Part shown: positions 60,220-64,000 of the stretch, in pieces
Position numbering within the stretch: the first letter of the stretch is position 1
Layout: every line of letters starts with the position of its first letter
Assembly: GCA_007922225.1 (NCBI GenBank)
Contig: ML679961.1
Location: 67,097,075-67,161,074, forward strand
From: Emydura subglobosa
Lineage: Eukaryota; Chordata; Testudines; Chelidae
DNA: 64,000 bases
Direction of reading: 5' to 3'
The notes under the pieces: model-generated
Database searches by the model: none
Seen by the model: the letters and a program-made list of their open reading frames with translations, nothing else
Told to the model about the DNA's origin: nothing
Program-made: the position numbers and the translations under genes

Positions 60220-61970
60220 AGTGCTTATGGTATCTGGGCCTAAATCGATATTTTGGGTCTAAAACAAGTCAATAGAATCCCTTTAGTAGTACAATCTCTA
60301 TATAGATTATTCATAAATATTTGGCTCTTTATATCAATATAATGACTAACTGCCCAGTATAGCTCTGAATTATCCTGTTATGGACAGTCACCTGTTCACA
60401 ATGCATCTGCATATAATGTGAGATTTTAAAATGAAAAACAATTTACACAAGGAAGTCTTTTCTTTTCCACCTATTTAGAGAAATTCGCTTTTTCTGTAAA
60501 ATGATAGTATAAAGAAGATTGTGAGAAACGAAGGAAGACAAAAAAATTAAAATTGTAGTTGGATATAAGGTAACAACTGTATTTGGCACAAATGCACAAT
60601 ATAATTTCTATTCTTGTGACATATTTGGGCTAGAAAAACCCAATTCCACTTGCAGGCATATCATGTCATGTTCATAAGAACAATTTTAATTCATAGCAAA
60701 GATGCTAAGGGAAATATCCCAATATTCACTGCACAAATCAGAACAATGACAGATGTAGTTAATTTATTGTAACTAACAGATTAATGTCAAACAGCTTATT
60801 AAAATTCACTTTATTTCCCTTAATTTTAGAAACATGCTAATTAGTTTTGCTGAAATATACACATATGGTTAGTGTACATACATAGAAAAAGACTGTAGCT
60901 ATTGTATTTTAAAAACAAAAATCCTCTTAATTCATATATAAACTTCTTTATTCTTCTGACAGGTTAATAGGTAAATCACGATGGGCTTTAGAAATATTAA
61001 AACGATTGTTAATCTAAATTAATTAAAGATGTTCAACAGGGACAGTCCAATTCATTAGCATGAAGATAAATGTACAATTTTAAACAGTACTTGTAGTGAC
61101 TAGAAGACGCACAATTTAATATAAGCTATAATTCTATGTCATTTACTGTAAATTATAACAATATGGTCCTTTAGGACACTGTATGAAGAACACAAATGGC
61201 TAGAAGAATATAGTTTATATAAAATTAATGCTAAATTTGTATGTAAAATGCACATTTATGTTGTCATAGGCACAGGAAGCTTTTTTTCCTTAGGTGGAGT
61301 TGGATTAGAAATTTCTGGGGTATACTTGTATGTGAGCCCTTCATTTTCACATGATAAAAATCCAGATATCTCACTGCAATTTTCAAAATGGTTAAAAAAA
61401 ATGTTGTGCAAAATAGAGGGTGTGTGTGGTTTTTTTTTTAATATAATCATACTACTTTACTCGATTTCTCTGAATTTCAGTCTAATGCAATTTTTACTTG
61501 CAAAAAGATGGATGAGTGGAAAAATGAAACTACAAACAGAAATTTGGAGTAGCATAAAATGAGAACGCAGATTTTTGGCACTCAAATGAGGTCATCCTTC
61601 AAATTTACTGGTAATTAAGCACCCACTGAAGATTCATATTAAAGTCAAAATTGGAAACTGTGTATCATAAGAGTATCTGTGACAATCTTTCTCAGTGCTC
61701 TTGCCTTCTCACAAGGTTAGGATCAAGAATAGGATCTCATCTACAATGTGAAAGTTTGCCAAAGGCCATCCTAGAAGGTCTGTCTTTCTTGGCTGGATGA
61801 GTTGCATGGCCATAACCTTGAAACTCAAACTGGTAGCACTAGTTGATGAGAGCAGCCCTGATCAAATGGCAAAATACAGACTGAATTCAACCTTGGAATG
61901 ATTTTCCCTACAGTAAAGGCTAATTTATTAGGGAGCAAGGAGGGGGTCTAAAGAAAGTAATAAGGAAATA
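60220..61970. other. FUT8: FUT8 intron, nothing recognised
   Basis: Very AT-rich. The longest plus-strand frame (61248-61562) resembles no family I know and has no context suggesting a gene. Confidence 0.55.
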
Positions 61971-61977
61971 TGTATTT

Positions 61978-62660
61978 TACAGTCAGAGTTCAAGGCCAGA
62001 AGAGACCACCATATCATCAAATCTGACCTCCTGCATATCACAAACCATCACAACATCACACAGCACCCACACACGAAACCTAACGACTAAAATTAGACCA
62101 AAGTATTACCATCCACAAGAGACTCAGCATGTGCCATAGGCAGAGAACAAAAAGGAGCAAGGCCCCTGCAATCACAGGGAAATGATTAAGTGAGATATAG
62201 ACAGATAAACCTGGAAAGTGACCCCCATCAACACCCTGCAGAGGAAAGTGAAACCCCCACAAAGTCACTGCCAATCTGAACTGGGGAAAATTCTCTCTCA
62301 ACCCTACTTATGGCTATCAGTTAGACCCTGAGCAGGTGAGGAAGAAACAGACAGCTGAGCATTTACGAGAGAGAATGCTTGGGGCGACCTCAGAGCCCTG
62401 TCCCTTCCTGTTCAATGTCCCATTTCCAGTTGTGGCTCTCTCCTACAGAGGAAGGAGATTAAAAAAACCCAGAATACATGGAGTGGGGGAGTCTCTTTTT
62501 TGCCCTTTGCAGGTGACTGGCTGAAAACCTGAAGCATGAGCTTTTAGGAACATAAGATATATAATGGAAGTGAGCCCCAGAGCTACTGAGCCCTGCCCCC
62601 TTCCATCACAAGCAACCTCATCATACAACTACACTCATAAGTTTGTCCGGTCTCACCTAT
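61978..62660 (-). mobile_element. CR1 LINE 3' end, minus strand
   Basis: GTTCAAGGCCAGAAGAGACC (61987-62006) and TCTGACCTCCTGCATATCAC (62022-62041) are complements of the CR1 3' end. Later segments GGAACATAAGATATATAATG and CATCACAAGCAACCTCATCA look like the same element further 5'. No intact frame. Confidence 0.75.
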
Positions 62661-62689
62661 AATAATAGGAAGTACCGATAGTGGAGGAG

Positions 62690-63220
62690 TCCTAAAAAAA
62701 GAAGTGCTGGAATCATGGCACTGGGGGGCCCCTGGAAGGAGCAGAGGGGACAAGGGAGGAAGTTAGGGGCAGTGAAGGAGCTGGGAGAGGCCCAGGACAG
62801 CAGGGGGGTGACTCCTTGTAGAGCCCATCCCACCCCATCCCTGCCTCCCCCACCTGTGCCTGGCTCCTGCTCCACACAGGGGACTCCACTGTCTCAGCCC
62901 CATTGTCTAGTCGCTCGCAGCAAATCCAGCCCGTGCTCCTCTGCCTGGTCCTGGCAGCAGCATCACGGCTCTCTACAGGCTGACTCACTGCTTGAGCACC
63001 TCCTAGCTGGGCCTGGCACAGGGCAGCGTGGAGCTGGGGAAGGAAAGGAGCCACCTGGGCTGGGACAAGCAGAAGTACAAGAAACACTGTTCCAGCTCCT
63101 TAAAAAAAGAGATGGAATGGTGTTTTGGAGTGTTCTGGAATTACTTGAGTGCTGTGTATTCGGCAACATTAATAATAGGCCATGGTACGAGCCCTGCATA
63201 TACGATGTAATAAAATAGTT
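62690..63220. other. GC-rich block of unknown nature
   Basis: About 400 bp (62700-63085) of GC-rich sequence giving long overlapping frames on both strands, which is what base composition alone produces. The surroundings are AT-rich. ATAATAGG-containing stretches lie on both sides (62660-62668 and 63171-63178). It is probably the core of another short transposon, as with the GC-rich elements at 8.5, 14.5 and 46.8 kb, but I could not define termini. Confidence 0.35.
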
Positions 63221-64000
63221 AATAATGTAGCTCTACATAACTTTATACTATATACACACATTCTATGAACACAGTTGAGTGTAAACATATTTCCAGCTGT
63301 GATCATTCTTTTGTATCTGTCCATGGAATATTTCAAAAACTCCTTAAAAGCTGAATGGTTCTTACTAGTTAACAGAAAGGAGCTGGTAAAGTAAGAATAC
63401 CCAATATCTGCTTTTACTAATAGGTACTGGGTATAATAAGTGAATATTTAAGGTACATGCAACTGATCACGACAAACATGTTTTTGGGAATTGTTTATAT
63501 ATTTCAGAGTAACTGTGCACAAAATGTCATGTGTTTTAAGGAAGACATTCTCTTTGTAAATCTAAATATATTTTAAATGTATGTCATTTCAACACTGGTA
63601 GATTTAAACTGCAGCTTTCAGAAGCAATTGTTTTATCCATATCGGTTTTTTGTAAATGTTTTAGCTGGAACCAGATATGTCATTAGAGAACTGAAGAGAC
63701 GTGGACTCTTAGAACATTAGCAGCTATGGCAGGATTGGCACTGCAGATCAAATCCAAGTGGGCATGGATTTCACTTCCCCAACTGCACAGAGGCCTGATC
63801 CAAAAAAATGAGAATTTTTCTACAGACTTCAGTGGCATTATATCAATTCCTATGTGAACTGAGTGAATTTCAGTCAAAATTCAGATTAAGAAAGAAAGTA
63901 GAATGAGAGGTTACGCAATGGCCAGCATAGAATAGAAAGCAGGGAGATTGGAATCCCAAATGCATAACTTAAAACAGCACCTTTTGACGCTAAATTACAA
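63221..64000. other. FUT8: FUT8 intron, nothing recognised
   Basis: AT-rich to the window edge; no exon or repeat identified. Confidence 0.55.

Noticed and set aside
62713..63218. 124- to 167-codon frames on both strands
   Set aside because: GC-rich island; frames mirror each other on opposite strands and have no domain or splice context.

Overview
This is vertebrate nuclear DNA, AT-rich and almost entirely intron, intergenic sequence and decayed transposons. It most likely comes from a non-avian reptile, with turtle my first choice. Grounds: the only host protein-coding gene I recognise (FUT8) is nearly identical to the mammalian enzyme; CR1 LINEs are the dominant repeat; tyrosine-recombinase retrotransposons of the DIRS order are present in several copies, which argues against birds; and several short hAT-type elements resemble families I associate with turtle genomes. 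The species call is inference.

Host gene: FUT8 (alpha-1,6-fucosyltransferase) lies on the minus strand. Its last four coding exons are intact, at 26341-26587, 24213-24389, 15563-15713 and 10010-10327. They have GT/AG splice sites, compatible phases and a stop at 10010-10012. Together they encode residues 279-575 in human numbering, with no indel needed, including the catalytic region and the C-terminal SH3 domain. The intron upstream of 26587 fills the rest of the window (more than 37 kb); I found no earlier exon in it. Everything left of about 9.3 kb is downstream of the gene.

Layout: 0-9.3 kb is flanking DNA with a minus-strand DIRS remnant (3.9-5.6 kb), an A/T-rich short element (6.7-7.0 kb) and a short DNA transposon with a GC-rich core (8.46-9.09 kb). 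9.3-26.6 kb is the FUT8 3' end with its introns. These introns hold an L2-like LINE apparently split by a DIRS element (10.7-13.9 kb), four hAT-type elements or groups with visible target-site duplications, a CR1 3' end (17.45-18.25 kb) and a possible solo LTR (25.5-26.07 kb). 26.6-64 kb is the large intron. It carries CR1 copies in both orientations, a dead PIF/Harbinger transposase (29.8-30.7 kb), DIRS pieces on the minus strand (31.3-32.6, 37.9-39.8 and 58.95-59.9 kb), the end of an RTE/jockey-like LINE (40.6-41.0 kb), a long decayed LINE reverse transcriptase with a damaged catalytic box (43.56-45.5 kb), a hAT element (46.79-47.30 kb), two adjacent CR1 copies (48.6-50.6 kb) and a mosaic block with a tRNA-like segment and tandem repeats (57.65-58.83 kb).

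I see no rRNA, CRISPR, operon or other prokaryote-type system, and no convincing new functional system. The most unexplained items are the 57.65-58.83 kb mosaic, the roughly 80-nt-arm palindrome at 42.48-42.65 kb, and the repeated palindromic motif at 37.65-37.84 kb.
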